NCBI GenBank assembly: GCA_002633005.1
Contig: NMRA01000666.1
Span: 1-64,000, forward strand
DNA length: 64,000 nucleotides
Direction of reading: 5' to 3'
Source of the DNA: Phoronis australis
Taxonomy: Eukaryota > Phoronida > Phoronidae
Made by a program: the position numbers and the translations under genes. Below, in pieces: positions 1 to 11,861 of the stretch. Within the stretch, counting starts at the first letter, position 1, and every line of letters starts with the position of its first letter. The notes under the pieces are model-generated. The model worked only from the letters and a program-made list of their open reading frames with translations. It did no database searches and was not told the DNA's origin.

Positions 1-889
1 ACCTTGAAAGTAAATGTGGTCATGTGAAGATTGCGTCGAGTAGACAGTTTGGGCCACTTGAGACTATTCAAAACCTGAACACTATTGGATCCCCTGGATG
101 CCTTTATCAATTGTACTTGAATCTTCACAATATACATGGGGTCTATCGAAAATTACCATTTGCGATTTTTCAAGAAAAATCATGAAATGATAATTTTGGG
201 AACTGCAATAACGTTTCTGAGATTTCATTTTGAACATTTAAATTCAATACAATTTGGTTTCGTTATTGATACCGTTGTTTTGTGCAACTCATTTTGTTAA
301 ATTTTATTTAAAAAATGGCCACAATACCCAGTGAGAAGCAGATTAATGCTAGGTTCAAAATCAAATTCTTCTACGTTGAGGAAATTTACACTTTTTACTG
401 AGTTAAAACCTATATTTTTGTAGAAATTTGACTACACTGCCAGGTCGAAGGTGCTACATGTACATGGGTGTGACGCTACCACCGATCCGTTCATTGTTTT
501 AGCACTTCAATTCGTGATCAAGATTGCTAACCCAAATCATTACATCCCGAAGTTCACAAGTACTCGTTTATGCGTCATCAGCGTTTTTTTTTTTCGAAAA
601 GAGCGGAGTGCAGCTTCGTGAGTCAATTATTTGAACCGTCATAATGGCATGTCAGCGAAGTTTAGAATACGAAATAGTCCTTTCAGGTGTTCATAGAAAC
701 AGCCCTAAGTATGTTTTGGAACATGGTTAGCAGGCCGCACAGTTTCTTTCTACTGCAGCCGATTAGAAGCAGAAACATCCGTTTCACTATTTACTGATAT
801 GAGTTCATGCTTTAAGAGCCCAATGCCGTTATTATTCACGTGAGTTTGCGAGCAATCGCCCCTACACCTCGGTTCACCAAGATCCTAAG
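1..889. other. non-coding stretch, nothing recognised
   Basis: No open frame of convincing length, no paired splice sites around a protein-like frame and no repeat shared with the rest of the window were seen here. A short poly-T run lies near 585-595. Confidence 0.5.
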
Positions 890-1057
890 AATACGGGATT
901 GGAATGTTTGAAATACTTACAGTATTACAGGAAGTTTTTCGCCAGTTTGTGAACCTTATTGGCGTTTCTCGTGACTCAGCTCATTGTCGCGTAAGCATGA
1001 TCGTGATACGTGTTCACCTCGCTAAAAGTACAAAACTTCCAACCAAAATGACGAACT
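890..1057 (-). repeat. dispersed repeat R1, copy 3 (left part, interrupted)
   Basis: Reverse-strand partial copy of the repeat at 10094-10868 and 26829-27600. The shared block around GGCGTTTCTCGTGACTC (near 960) matches the reverse complement of the block near 10290-10315 and 27040-27060. The copy stops at 1057, where the TIR element begins, and resumes at 2409 with the matching next segment, so the element landed inside an older R1 copy. The outer end near 890 is approximate. Confidence 0.65.
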
Positions 1058-2408
1058 GGGCCCGGTCTCCAATCTCCGTACTCAGACTCGAATCATGCTC
1101 AAACTCACACTTCATACTCAACTCGAGTACAGACTCAGCTTTGGTGTATTCAATGTCATACTCGAAAAATCTGTACTCGAAATTTCGAGCACGTACTCAA
1201 TTTTCGAGTATACTCGAAGCGAAGTGTATTTCATCCATATTTCGAGTACGATTTTGAGTAAAAATTCCGAGTATATGCTCTAAATTTCAAGTTTGGTATG
1301 GCAGTGTGCTTGAAATCGTACTCGAAAATAAATACGAGCCAGAGAACAAAATATCGAAAGGGAACCAAGAAACACAGCAAATATAAAAAAATAAGTCCTC
1401 TTACCGTATCTCAGCACTTCAATTTCAGTTCAGAGATAATAGTTTTCATCTTAAATCTTCTTATTCTTCACCTTATTAACCCGCCGTATCACTGTATGTT
1501 ATGGCCGCCATTCTACCTCTACAATTCCTGGCAACAGGCGCATTGTAATCCTTTGTCGGCGAGTCATAACAAGCGTCGAAAGCAGTTGTGGGAAAAGTCG
1601 TGTGAGAAGTTTGTGCTGCCCTTATTTCGGTATGTGTGCCTACGTTTTGTAGGGTTTCCAAAAGACGAGGTACATTTCTCATCATAACTTAGTCATCTAT
1701 AATTCCTCAATCCACAAACGGAATTCCAGATTTTGTTTGCCGATTTCTAAGTAGACGTCTCGTCCCGTTCACTGCCACTGGTGAACTCTGAATGCCTGCA
1801 CAAGTATTGTTTTTTAACTCACGTGCCAAATGTCAACTCACTTGATACATCCCAGTAAAATACAAAGATACAGTATCAAAGTTTGACATCAGCGTAGGCC
1901 TACACAGCAATGGGTTTATGTCAAGACTGAATTAGCAACAGAGATGTAATGTGATAAGCTGTTACATATTTCTTAAGACATTTTCGGGACTGGGTGAGGA
2001 ACTCAAGAAGTAAAGCTTAATAATTTGCCAAGTGTATCAAAGAAATGGCATAAGAATATTTATTGAAACTAAAAAATGAATAACAGTTACAGAACACTCA
2101 AAATTCCACGTTATAGACATACTCTTGTAGTTGTAGCGACAGCAGACGATAATGTAGGCCTAGTTCTTGGGGTGGTCTATTCCAATAGGAAGCGATGAAT
2201 CAGCGCGGCTTTGCGTGATTTTGCATTTCACATCATAAAGAAATCCATAGCAACTCGAGTATGAGTGTCAGATTTGAGTACGTTTGGAGTCTACTCGAAA
2301 TCCGACATTAGATACGCTTTTTTGAGTACGACTCCAGTGAGCACGATTTTGAGTATGAATTCTCGAGTATGAGTATGAGTCTGAGTACGGAGATTGGAGA
2401 CCGGGCCC
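1058..2408. mobile_element. TIR DNA element with ACTCGA-rich subterminal repeats
   Basis: The left end reads GGGCCCGGTCTCCAATCTCC (1058-1077) and the right end is its exact reverse complement (2389-2408); the match continues through CGTACTCAGACTC. Inside each end, short ACTCGA/TCGAGT words recur about ten times on the left (1085-1330) and several times on the right (2250-2375), so each end is a block of clustered, oppositely oriented short words. No transposase was found in the roughly 1 kb interior, so it is probably non-autonomous. A CAG-like outermost end hints at hAT, but no clear target duplication was seen and the superfamily is left open. Confidence 0.75.
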
Positions 2409-2540
2409 TGGATTGTTATGTGACAAAAGAAGAAATGAAAACGAGTCACGCACATAATACAGTGAAATCAACGGCACCGTTGTGTATCGCAAAAATGAAA
2501 CAAATAAATGGAAACAGTATCACCGAACTGAAAAACTTAC
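2409..2540 (-). repeat. dispersed repeat R1, copy 3 (right part)
   Basis: Continues the reverse-strand R1 copy after the TIR element. The stretches TTATGTGACAAAAGAAGAAATG and GCAAAAATGAAACAAATAAATGG (about 2416-2515) match, in order, the reverse complement of 10130-10225. This fixes the insertion point of the element at 1058-2408. Confidence 0.6.
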
Positions 2541-3513
2541 ACTGGACTTCAGTTGATCGGTCTATGTACGGGAGTCGTCATCGATGGTATCTTGTTCCTT
2601 CGGTGTAATAGCAAACGATTTTCATGTAATCGTCCAGGATTGGAAAGCGACGACGTCACAAGAAGTTATACCCCCATGTCATTTTGATCGTAGTTGGAAT
2701 TAGTAGCATGAGTTCGTAACGTTTTCTAGTGCCCAACAAAAATTCCATTTTTGATCCACACGACACAGAATATCCCAGAAATGGCTTGTCAGATTTACAT
2801 GAATTTTTAGATAGCATGTTTATGTATCTTTCTCCAAAATGCTGTTAGATATTGTTTTCAATAGTTCCATTTTTGAATAAAGAACTATAAAAAATAGGAC
2901 TTCGGTGATAGAACCAAAACGAAACGATAATTAAGAAGAATGACATCATGTTAAAGTTATCAATTAGCTTAAATTGGTTATGACCTCGATCGTGTTGTTT
3001 CGCTATAATGTACCTTTCCTTTTCAAGACATTTTACTGAAAAGCCTGGTTAGGTGACCTAAGTGATTTTAGATTAGTATCAAGCCAAAAATGAAATTCAA
3101 CAGAATACTGTGTTTCTGCTGGATTCAGTCTTAGCTTTTAGATGTTTGGCTGAATGTAGGGTTTCGTCAAAACCTCCGTGTGTAGATTTTATGTAAATGC
3201 TCAAGCTTTACCCACAAATATACCTACATGTGTGTGAGTCAGGTTTTGAAAGTTCAATACACTTTTTTAAATTCAGCGCTCTGATTTTTCCACTACAACA
3301 CTGGTAATCTTATGCTTTAAAAGGTCGATTTTGGTAGTTATTTTTTTCTTTTCGGAAAAAATGTAATTCGTGATAAAATAACCTTGAGGGTTAAAACCAT
3401 GCCCTCACCATGCGACGCACGAAGTACGGGTAACAAAGTTTCTACTAGGTCTTCCCGCCAAGGGATTTCAAATATCAAGTGCGCACGTCCACTTGACGGC
3501 AAGGAGGTGAAAA
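2541..3513. other. non-coding stretch, nothing recognised
   Basis: AT-rich sequence without a protein-like frame, recognisable repeat or RNA gene. Confidence 0.5.
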
Positions 3514-4092
3514 ATGGCTCTGATAGATGGGGCTGCTGTGGAAGAGATCAGAAAGAACTGTAGGATTATGGGAGGAAGTTTTAAGTTACGTTGTGCACTC
3601 ACTTTTCCAATAATGGACCTGTGGGTCTGTCAACACCTGGAGCAGAGGTATTGCAAAAACACGCACAGAACCCTTGCACATTTTGACGAAAGTATGCTAA
3701 TCTCATTGGACTTTGCTGGCGCACATCGTTGGACCCACCTTTCTGTCAACCATGTAAACAGAGTTACCTTACAACAACGAAGGAGAGCTGTAATCTTGAA
3801 GGGAAATGAAATACATGTAGGACCATACTTAAAACTGTTCAAATTGAAAGTGAAGGGAGTGAGGCAATGTATGTCGTATACGATAGAACAATACAATATT
3901 TCTGATTCAATATGTAAAAGGCCGAAATTTTATGACAGTTGTCAGTGCTTTGTCTTTCAGATTCTTAGAGACGAAGCAAGTGCAAGTACGTGGCAGACCT
4001 GCAAGTTCGGCAGCCTGACCAACTTTGTGAGTCTCGCGAGAATAAGCTCTTCGCAAAGCTTCCAGAGAAAGTACATTCATTGGATAAGGTGA
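3514..4092 (+). other. unassigned 192-codon open frame
   Basis: This is the longest open frame in the window free of N. It starts at ATG after a purine-rich stretch and ends at TGA. I recognise no domain, signal peptide or transmembrane segment; the frame is rich in Lys/Arg, with scattered Cys and His but no zinc-finger spacing. Protein-like pieces also appear in the other + frames (for example about 3600-3800 and 4010-4100), which would fit a frame-shifted relic of a coding sequence, possibly from a retroelement, rather than an intact gene. Nothing nearby supports a promoter or splice structure. It could be chance: one frame of this length in 64 kb of AT-rich DNA is unusual but not decisive. 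Confidence 0.2.
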
Positions 4093-4991
4093 ATTTGCTA
4101 TAGTAGTGTTTTTCGACACCTACATTGGTCTTCAAATTCACCATAAGCTTTCCCATTCTTCCGCTACCAAGGCTAGGCTGAGTCAGTCAAAGCACTTGTT
4201 GCTCTGGAGTTATACCCTGCTTTATATGGAAAAGTCTGTGAATTTTTTCCATGCGCAAATGACGCTTTTTAATGTATACTGTGTACATGTATGCCGGAAG
4301 CGCTATCACTATGGTGGGGAGCACCTACCGTTTTTCCCAGGCTCGAAAATGTTCTATTATTAAACGGTGCGCCCAGTAAAGAGTAAAGATAAGTTAAATT
4401 TACTAATTTGCACTCGTTTAAGGTTATTTCAAATGTTACTCAGTGACCTCCATTTTAAATAAGCAAGGTCTTGTCAATCAGTAAAAGTAAATATTTTCTG
4501 AAAGGAAAAAGAGGTAAAATATAAAATTTAATGATATTTTTTTACGATTATTTTTATTACCTAAAGGTTTTCAAATCAAGTTTTCATTCTTAAGAAAGGT
4601 GCATTTAAAGGAAAATAACCCCTTAATCGAGTTTAATGAAGACTAATTTCAATGAAAACTTCACCACTTACATCAAAAATTTTGTTAGGAATTTTAGTTT
4701 TGTTTTCTCACATGGTTTCCATGATAAATCAACTCGCAAATCGTAATGCGTTTTTGTAAAAATAGCAGTCGCATTCGTCTTTGTTACATTACGCAAAAAC
4801 TAGACCCTTATATAAATAATCGCACTGTTTTTTGAGATTGAATCATAAATATTAAGTTTGTAAAGTCTCAGTATAATCCACCGAGCCTTTTTTGAGATCT
4901 TGTGTTCCTAAACTCATATTAAGCCGATTTTTCGAAGCCAAGGAAGAACCAGTCATGAGTCTCATCGTTTTAGGTTAATTACTTTCCATTC
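4093..4991. other. non-coding stretch, nothing recognised
   Basis: AT-rich sequence. A frame at 4106-4363 (85 codons) has no recognisable motif. No repeat shared with other parts of the window was seen. Confidence 0.45.
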
Positions 4992-5133
4992 AATATAACC
5001 TATGCATGCTATAATTTATACCATGTTCGCTGCTTCAACATTCACGCTCATTTTCAACTGAATTATAACCTATACAGGCTGTATCCTTAATACCATTTTT
5101 ACTATGTCAACAATCATGCGCAATGTCAACTGA
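4992..5133 (+). repeat. two-copy tandem duplication, about 71-base unit
   Basis: Units 4992-5061 and 5062-5133 share the succession TATAACCTAT...CTAT/TGTAT...TACCAT...TCAACA...GC(T)CA...TCAACTGAAT. The units have diverged, so the duplication is not recent. It lies in a non-coding stretch. Confidence 0.6.
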
Positions 5134-5314
5134 ATTTAAAGTGCGCAATTTCATTATCACAGGAACGTTTCATCGGTCAAGTCGGTTTCCAATTGATCGA
5201 GTCCAACTAGATAATGCAGTTGGAGCCAACATATTAAGAGGGGATGTATGAGCATTGTGGTTCACTTTAAAGTAGGTCAACAGTACACACTACGCTCCCG
5301 GAGACTGGTATGAA

Positions 5315-5415
5315 ACTCAAGTACAAAATGGATAATAGAAATCGAGTCGGCAGTTTAGGCCAGTTAGTGAGCTTGAGATCGAAACAGCGAAATGTCAAGC
5401 TACCTGTCGTATTAA
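5315..5415 (+). repeat. dispersed repeat R2, copy 1
   Basis: About 100 bases shared with 20826-20922 in the same orientation: AAGTAC(A/G)AAATGGATAA near the start and GAGATCGAAACAGC(G/A)AAATG toward the end. Too short and too diverged to classify. Confidence 0.65.
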
Positions 5416-6779
5416 CGTATAAGGGAGACGAACACAGTCACATATGCGTGAGGTGACACGAACTATTTGTTCCCAACGAGCATATGCAAGCAGACACACA
5501 ACTCCCTCGGGATCAAACCTACGTTTTGCCTTCATTTTCCCCAGCATCTTTCTAACGTAAGTACGTGTCGTTGACTCAATATTATCGCGACTTATTGATT
5601 GAAAGGACTGAGGGTACAAACGGAGCTGTTCTGTGCCTGATGGGAGCTTCGATTAGAGTGACGGTCCTTGAATTTTTGACCTCGGATAGGTAGTTAATGT
5701 ATTCTTAACGGCTGAGCTGTTCCAACGTGGTTCAGGGAAATTTCATTTTCTAGCCACACAGTATATGTCGTGTATTTGAAGTTCGCCGAGAATCAAGATT
5801 AGGTATTTTGCCAGAAATATGTGAAATATTGTACAAATGGACATTTTTTGTGAATAATGTTTGAGATATCGAAACACGAATACTCGAATAACCTGTACTG
5901 TCACGCTAACAACCAACTGTCAAGATTAAATTCAACATCAGTTCGGTGGCCTGCATACGTATAGAGACTGGCCATAAACAATCATGCATCATCTGCTTGG
6001 AATATATGTGTCATCCAATTACCTCAGATCGACGAAATCGAAATTATGTGTCATCAAAATGATTGAATTTTTAGTAGTCCATGAAACGTTGCTTTCAATG
6101 GAAAACAGGGAAAACTGGTAATTTCCTGTGACATCTGACTTACAAGATCGACCATTCCTTCCGTTTTTCTAAGTCAACGGCCGCTTTGTCAGTTGCAAAA
6201 AATCAACTACCTCACAAATGAATGCTCTGTTCCTAATAACTTAAGAATCTGCTTTCAATAAGAATATTCACACATTGCACAGGACCATATACATGTACAT
6301 GTAGGAAGTCCTAGGTCTACATAGGGCAAATGTAGGATTTGAGCTCAGTGCTTCGTTTCTATTGGAACAAATGCATAATTTCCTTTTTGAGATGCAAATA
6401 AAAATTACACGATGCCATATGATTTGGGTGAAAGCTTTATATAGCATGACAGAAAATAGTTTTTAATCTCAATGTTATCAAAGACACCTCTTAACCACAA
6501 GGCCCTCAAATGTTGCTTTGTAAAAATTGGTAGGCCTAACGCTGTGGTTACGGCGTGAAAATGTGGTTAAGAGGAATATCACGTTGAATGTGACTAGGGT
6601 AAGGGGCTCCCCAAATTATCAGAGTTGGGCGTTTTACTGAACTCCGGTGCTTCACTATCCCACGAGAAAGTGACACACGCCTTTGCTGTAGTGTAGGCAA
6701 TTTCGATGCAAATAGGGACAGGACAAAAGAATAAACAACTCGTAACAAATGGGTGTTCAATCAAGGTCACATCATAGCG
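5416..6779. other. non-coding stretch, nothing recognised
   Basis: No gene, RNA or repeat could be supported. Short reverse-strand frames at 5395-5619 and 6548-6760 carry no motif; the second lies next to the outer end of the inverted repeat at 6780. Confidence 0.45.
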
Positions 6780-9700
6780 GAATTCATATAAACTGCGCAC
6801 CATGTGACAAGTTTTTGCAAGTGGGTACAAAGTTAGGGATAGGTTAAAAATTTCTAAAAAACACCGCAAATAAACTGTGCTAACCCTCTGGTGGTCTCTA
6901 CGCACGAAATCCAATATGGCCGCCGCCGGCAAAAGGAATTGGCATATTTCACCTATTATTACCACTGGAGCAGATTGAAAACCATGTTTTCAACATTTTT
7001 GGGTGTGAGAAGTTCATTTCTGATGATATTTTTATGCTTGAGGCCATTTAAATCTGTGTACATTGTCTCTGGAGTGAAAATATCAAACGCTTGGCCCCGC
7101 ACATTGTCACTGGATAGAAATGTCAAACGCACGGTTCCGGACAGCTTCACTCTTGCATATTTTTTGTTGCTTGGAATCAGGCCGAATACCATGTCTGAAA
7201 AGATAATTTTGTTTGACCTATTTTAACTTTTCAAAACATCTTCGTCCATTGTGTTGAAAACCTTACCTCAACATGAAAGGCAATAATCCGTTCGAAATTC
7301 CTAAAAGAAAGGACAGCAACTTGTCATTTTGTTGCGTTCGCCAAGAACTGGAAAAACTCTCATAGTGAAAAGAAATTGAGTCCGAAAAAACGGTGGATCT
7401 CACCAATATGCAGCAAGTCTGCTATGAAAAGTTTCAAAATGAAGACCTGAACAAATATACAAAGTGAGAAGTCAAAACTGTAGAAAACACATCAACGGCT
7501 AGGCTATAAAATCCAATAACTGTGTGGCACTTGCACATTTAAACACTGCTATTGACGCTGAGGCTGGTGATGTCCAATAAGTGATGCTCGAGCATCCTAG
7601 ACGTCATGTGTCAAGGAAACTTACGTAAGTCATCAATACGATCCCTTGGTAATCGCTCATCTGGTAGCGTTTGTGAAGTCCAACCATTGCACTTTCAAGC
7701 TTGGTGAGTTGATAAAGCTCTATTATCGTCGTCTGCAGCAGCTGAGCTATGATTCGATTGATGTGTATGTGCACCCAAAAAGGTTCAAAGAACATGTTAT
7801 AGAAAACATAGGGTGTGACTGGTCTGAATACTCAATGAGTTGTGGCATTTACATCTCTCATTAGAAGACAGATAGCGCCGCTGTGACAGAGACTGCGCAA
7901 CTCCAGGTTACGAAGGACGAAGCTAAGAAGATTGCTGAAGTTGGTGTCATGCATCGTAAATATAGTCTTCTACAACACGCGCCACTCAATGGATCATTCA
8001 CTTCAAACTGTTCCAGTGAGCCAGTCACGATACCTTTTCTGTCAAGCCTATAGATGTCTTGCTTCAGCTCTCGAACTCTGTTGATGAGAAAATAACAGAA
8101 AACAAAAGGAATATCAGTGCCGCAATAGAATCGCATGCACTATGGAATGCTTCCATGGGCATGCTCCACGTCGAAGTGGCATATCAAGAGTGTAGAGGTA
8201 AACTGCTGGATGGATCTGGATGCGACGACAGAGTCTCCCTAGCCAATGTCTTCATTCTTGTTATTGCATCATCTCTTTTCGTTGGAAAGCATGTCCAGCG
8301 TACCAGGTATGCATACCAGCTCACTCTTGTTTGGCTTAATGAGTTAAAAGAAATTGGCATATGATGAGTCCTGTCATGGATCTCTGGACCTTACGAACGC
8401 TTTGATATGTGGGAAAAACAAGTTAGTAATGCTACAACAATTTGGTACCAGGAAATTGTGAGAGAGTATCTGCTCATTAACTGTCGCTTCATTCCATGTC
8501 AGAGGCTGGGCAATTGACTATTGACTCCGAAAGCCTGTGAAGAAATGTGTCCATGTTTTTTTTTTTTAATTTGGAAATACAAATTACGCGCGCTGGATGC
8601 CTGTTTTCCTGAGAGATATGGAACAGCTTCCACAGTCCCACCCTTCAGTGCACGAATCTTTCATGGAAGGGAAATTTGTTGTTCAACGGAATGACAAGAG
8701 TTTTCTTTGATGGCTCTTGACCAGAGCCAAAAGTACAGTATCAAGTTCGTGAAGCGGTACAGTGGTTCCAATGGGGTCTACGCCAACATAAAGAGAAGAT
8801 AACGATTGACGTCTCAAAGCCAGAAGTGTTGAGGTTAATTGATGAGTTTGTGAATGCATGCTTCTCTACGCACGTCCAGAAGCAAGGATATTGGTCAAAC
8901 CTAATTCATAGAGTTTGTTAAAACAATAACTGATATCGCTACCAAACCGTTGTCTAACATCATCCCAATGACCGAGTTGTTCACTTTCGTCAACTGACCA
9001 CTCACTGATTTGAAAAGAGGTAGTGACAAGTTGGGATCTACCAAAGCGAATACGGATTTCATCACCAAGATGTTCATGTCGCTCCAAGCACGTCCCTCGT
9101 CAAAAAAAAAACCGATACTAAACCCTGGTCAATGGGCTTGGGAATGGAATGCTAGAACTAAAAATGGGTGTCGTAATGGGCAGACATAGAAGATATAAGA
9201 CCAGGCGTGTTCACTACTTCTCCATTGCGACTGTGTTGCAGCATGCAAAGGCAATTGTAAGTGTCATCGAGCTGACTTTCGGTGTACCACATTGTGCAAA
9301 TGTGAAGGTGCCTGCAGCAGAATTGACTCTTAAATTTGAAATTTCATCTTTCTCAATGTCTGGTTGCTTTATGAGTACATGATACAAACTAGCAGCCAGC
9401 AGTATTTGGTAGACCATTCTGTTCCTTCAGTTGCTAATATAATATGTCTCAGTCTAGAAGTACTATCATAGTCATCTGGAGAAGTCCTACATGTATTTCG
9501 TGCAGCTGGTTTTGACATGCGGTAATTTTAGGTTTTTGTGCGGTGAGTCAAATCGATGTACACATTAATTGAGCAAAGTAACTCCCATGAGGACAAACAT
9601 AAATTTGAGTTATTTTTAAATGACATTTGCCTTGAAAGTATCATTTTGCATTGGAATTGGCCTCAAAACATTAAACTAATACCAGAAATGAACTCCTCAC

Positions 9701-9940
9701 CTCAAAAGTATTGAAAAGATGATATCAGAATTTGGTTTAGTGGTAATAATACATGAGATACGCCAATTTCCATTTTCGGCGGCGGCCATCTTGGATTTTA
9801 CGCGTAACAACCACCAGGGAATCAGCACACTTTGTTTGTGGTGTTTTTCCAATTCCCTTTGCTTAAACCTAACATTGTACCAAATTTCAAAAACTTGTCA
9901 CGAAGTGCCCAATTTGTGCAAATCTGCATACATATATTTG
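6780..9940 (+). mobile_element. large inverted-repeat DNA transposon, internally deleted
   Basis: Two arms of about 300 bases face each other: 6780-7070 and 9640-9940. Read outward, both carry AAATATGCCAATT/GATACGCCAATT, then GGCGGCGGCCAT(A/C)TTGGAT, then ACCACCAG and AAAAACTTGTCAC; read inward both carry G(A/G)GAAGTTCATTTCTG and TTGAGGCCA. The DNA between encodes, on the + strand, the N-terminal part of a transposon protein (see 7640-9110). The C-terminal half is missing, so the copy is dead. The same family supplies the C-terminal half in the element at 38773-45082. Outer ends are approximate and no target duplication was identified. Confidence 0.75.
7640..9110 (+). pseudogene. decayed transposon protein, N-terminal half
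   Basis: Frame-shifted + strand pieces occur in the order I remember for a large protein family repeated in invertebrate genomes and usually annotated only as hypothetical. Visible pieces: VAFVKSN and LQQLSYDSIDVYVHP (7660-7775); TKDEAKKIAEVGV (7915-7950); GKHVQRTRYAYQLTL (8285-8330); TNYARWMPVFLRDMEQLPQS (8580-8640), followed by HPSVHESFMEGKFVVQRND; LSKPEVLR-like (8810-8840); TKPLSNIIPMTELFTF (8940-8990); DLKRGSDKLGSTKANT (9005-9055) and MFMSLQARP (9070-9095). Many stops and shifts lie between them, and a block of the protein is missing near 8140. It is neither a host gene nor an intact transposase. The family assignment is from memory; the succession of pieces is seen directly. Confidence 0.75.
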
Positions 9941-10093
9941 CTCCCCGGTATAATTCAAGCCAGTAGCAAATGAAATTGGAGCTTATTGAATTTGACTAGG
10001 TTGTTCTTTTTTCACCTTTCAAGCTCGGACTATTTCATGTGAATCGTTTGATGATGGACATATTGATACCGCTCAACCAAACTCCCGTTTTGT

Positions 10094-10868
10094 CATATTT
10101 CTGTTTCAATTGAAATATTGTCTCCATCTATTTGGTTCATTTTTGAGAAAAAGTGGAGTTAAGTCCCTTAAATTTCTATTGTCTGCGTTTTTCAGTCCTA
10201 TTTCTGATTTTTGCCACGTAGCAGTTTGTTTTTTTGTATAATCGTTGTACTTTACTGAAGGGAGAACGTGATATAGTCCTGCTTACACAATGAATCGAGT
10301 CACGAGAAACGCCATGAACTTTCGCACACTGCTGAAAAAAGCTTTTCATTAAGTACTGCAAGAATGTTGTGAGGGGAGAGCTGTGACGATTGTGGGGATA
10401 TTGTGGCAACTGTCCGAAGTGTTGTGAACTTTGTTTGGTACTGTGGTGTTTGTGGGGTTTTGTGGCACCTATACGTTTCCATAACTTCAACAAGGGATAT
10501 TTCTCTGCAGTGGATTAAGTCACTGGAAATAATTTCAAAAATCCATGGTAATAACCCGTGTAACTGGTCATAGTCGAATGATATTATTTTCAAAGCCTGG
10601 AAAGCTTACAGAAAAAATATGTACGTTTTATGTTATTCAAGTATTTTAATATATAAGTATTTCAATAATGAAAGGACAGCTTTTATACTTTATCTGCGGA
10701 TTACAAAGAAAGATTTGATAACGTCTGAAGCATTGGGTTAAAATACCAAATTAGAAAGTACGATGTAATAAGAACAATGTATAAAGTATCAGATAATGTA
10801 CATGAAAATGTTTGATAATGTGTTATGAATTCGAGAAGAAACAATTCGTCTTGGACATAAATAATTTT
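10094..10868 (+). repeat. dispersed repeat R1, copy 1
   Basis: About 775 bases collinear with 26829-27600, and in part, reversed, with 890-1057 plus 2409-2540. Shared landmarks are TCATATTTCTGTTT at the start, GTGACGATTGTGGGG in the middle (about 10382), GGCACCTATACGTTTCCATAACTTCAACNAGGGATATTTCTC (about 10462), and ATGAATTCGAGAAGAAAC at the end. No long open frame is conserved between copies, so it is probably non-autonomous. Confidence 0.8.
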
Positions 10869-11219
10869 TAGAATTTGTGTTATTTGTCAACTTTTTTGGT
10901 TACATAAAAACAGGAATTTAAACTCCGAAAATCTCACGATACCACCCCGACCACAACTTCCCGCTCTTCGGTTTACGGTAGAATTTGCATAGTCCCGCTT
11001 GTAATATTGTAATTTTGTACGATACATAGCCCTACTGTATTTCCCCATTGACTGAAACAGGGTTTTTCGTGGGATTTTGCAGCAGCCCCAATTCAGGCCG
11101 TCGAGTGGTTTCGGGCGTTTCGTCTCCCGTTCACCATACACGGTATCCTGACGTTTTTGTATGCTGCTGCAAATATTTAATCTTGTCACGTTTTTCCCCG
11201 TGTGTGGGTGGGCGCAGGT
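10869..11219. other. non-coding stretch beside the LTR
   Basis: A 100-codon reverse-strand frame (10887-11189) has no recognisable motif. This stretch would be the internal region if the LTR at 11220 belonged to a full element, but no reverse-transcriptase, integrase or protease pieces are visible, so it is probably flanking DNA. Confidence 0.45.
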
Positions 11220-11284
11220 TGTTACAGACCGGTGCTAATAGCTTTCGGTGCGGAGATTGACTGAAGACTGGTTCGAGTTAATCC

Positions 11285-11290
11285 TTTATT
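11285..11290 (-). terminator. polyadenylation signal of the LTR
   Basis: AATAAA on the minus strand (TTTATT on the + strand), about 65 bases before the CA end of the LTR, where an R-U5 boundary signal is expected. Confidence 0.5.
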
Positions 11291-11638
11291 AATCCCGACC
11301 GTACGTTCACAAGCCTACTCAAACAAAACGTCCGACGTAATGTCTGTTTATGCTCCAGCCAGTGCTGCCAAGCCTTGACTTGTATTGAACTTCTGAGATA
11401 CTTCCAGCAACTGTTACACTCGATTCAATAACCTGCTGTCTCTATAGCTGGCTCTCTATTGACTATCGCTGTAACTGCTGATTCTCTTCACTGCAACTCA
11501 ACTGTAGTTCTCCTTATTAACTTTCTTGAACTTACTTGATCTGACTTGATCTCCTGACTTGATCTTATCTTGAACTCAACTCACTTAATCTGACTTAATC
11601 TTCTTGGACTCAAGTGACTAACACAAACCCGTGCTTGT

Positions 11639-11650
11639 GTATTTATAGCC
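11639..11650 (-). promoter_or_regulatory. TATA box of the LTR
   Basis: The minus strand reads GGCTATAAATAC, placed downstream of the heat-shock-element cluster and upstream of the presumed transcript start. Confidence 0.6.
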
Positions 11651-11660
11651 TAATGCATTG

Positions 11661-11861
11661 TTCTGGAACTTTTCATCAATTCAAGCACATACCAGAACTT
11701 TCTGGAACCTACCCAATCATTCTACAAACATGTACTAGTCTCTAGAATATTCCAGACTGCATTAATCACTGTCATGCTAGAGTCTTCTAGAAAGTTCCAC
11801 ACTATACTGTAGTAAACAAATTACATCATCACTGTTCTGACCTCAGTCTTCTAGAAAGTTC
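11661..11861 (-). promoter_or_regulatory. cluster of five heat-shock-element-like sites in LTR U3
   Basis: The heat-shock-factor site consists of alternating GAA and TTC blocks spaced by two bases. Three blocks in register are seen at 11695-11707 (GAActTTCtgGAA), 11785-11797 (TTCtaGAAagTTC) and 11849-11861 (TTCtaGAAagTTC). Near-perfect sites are 11661-11673 (TTCtgGAActTTT) and 11740-11757 (cTCtaGAAtaTTCcaGAc). All lie within about 220 bases upstream of the LTR TATA box on the minus strand. The last two perfect sites belong to the 64-base duplicated unit. Heat inducibility is inferred. Confidence 0.6.

Noticed and set aside
1298-1687. 129-codon frame inside the TIR element
   Set aside because: No transposase motif and overlapped by a reverse frame; not convincing as the element's protein.
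8866-9087. Reverse-strand 73-codon frame
   Set aside because: It is the shadow of the + strand transposon protein relic.
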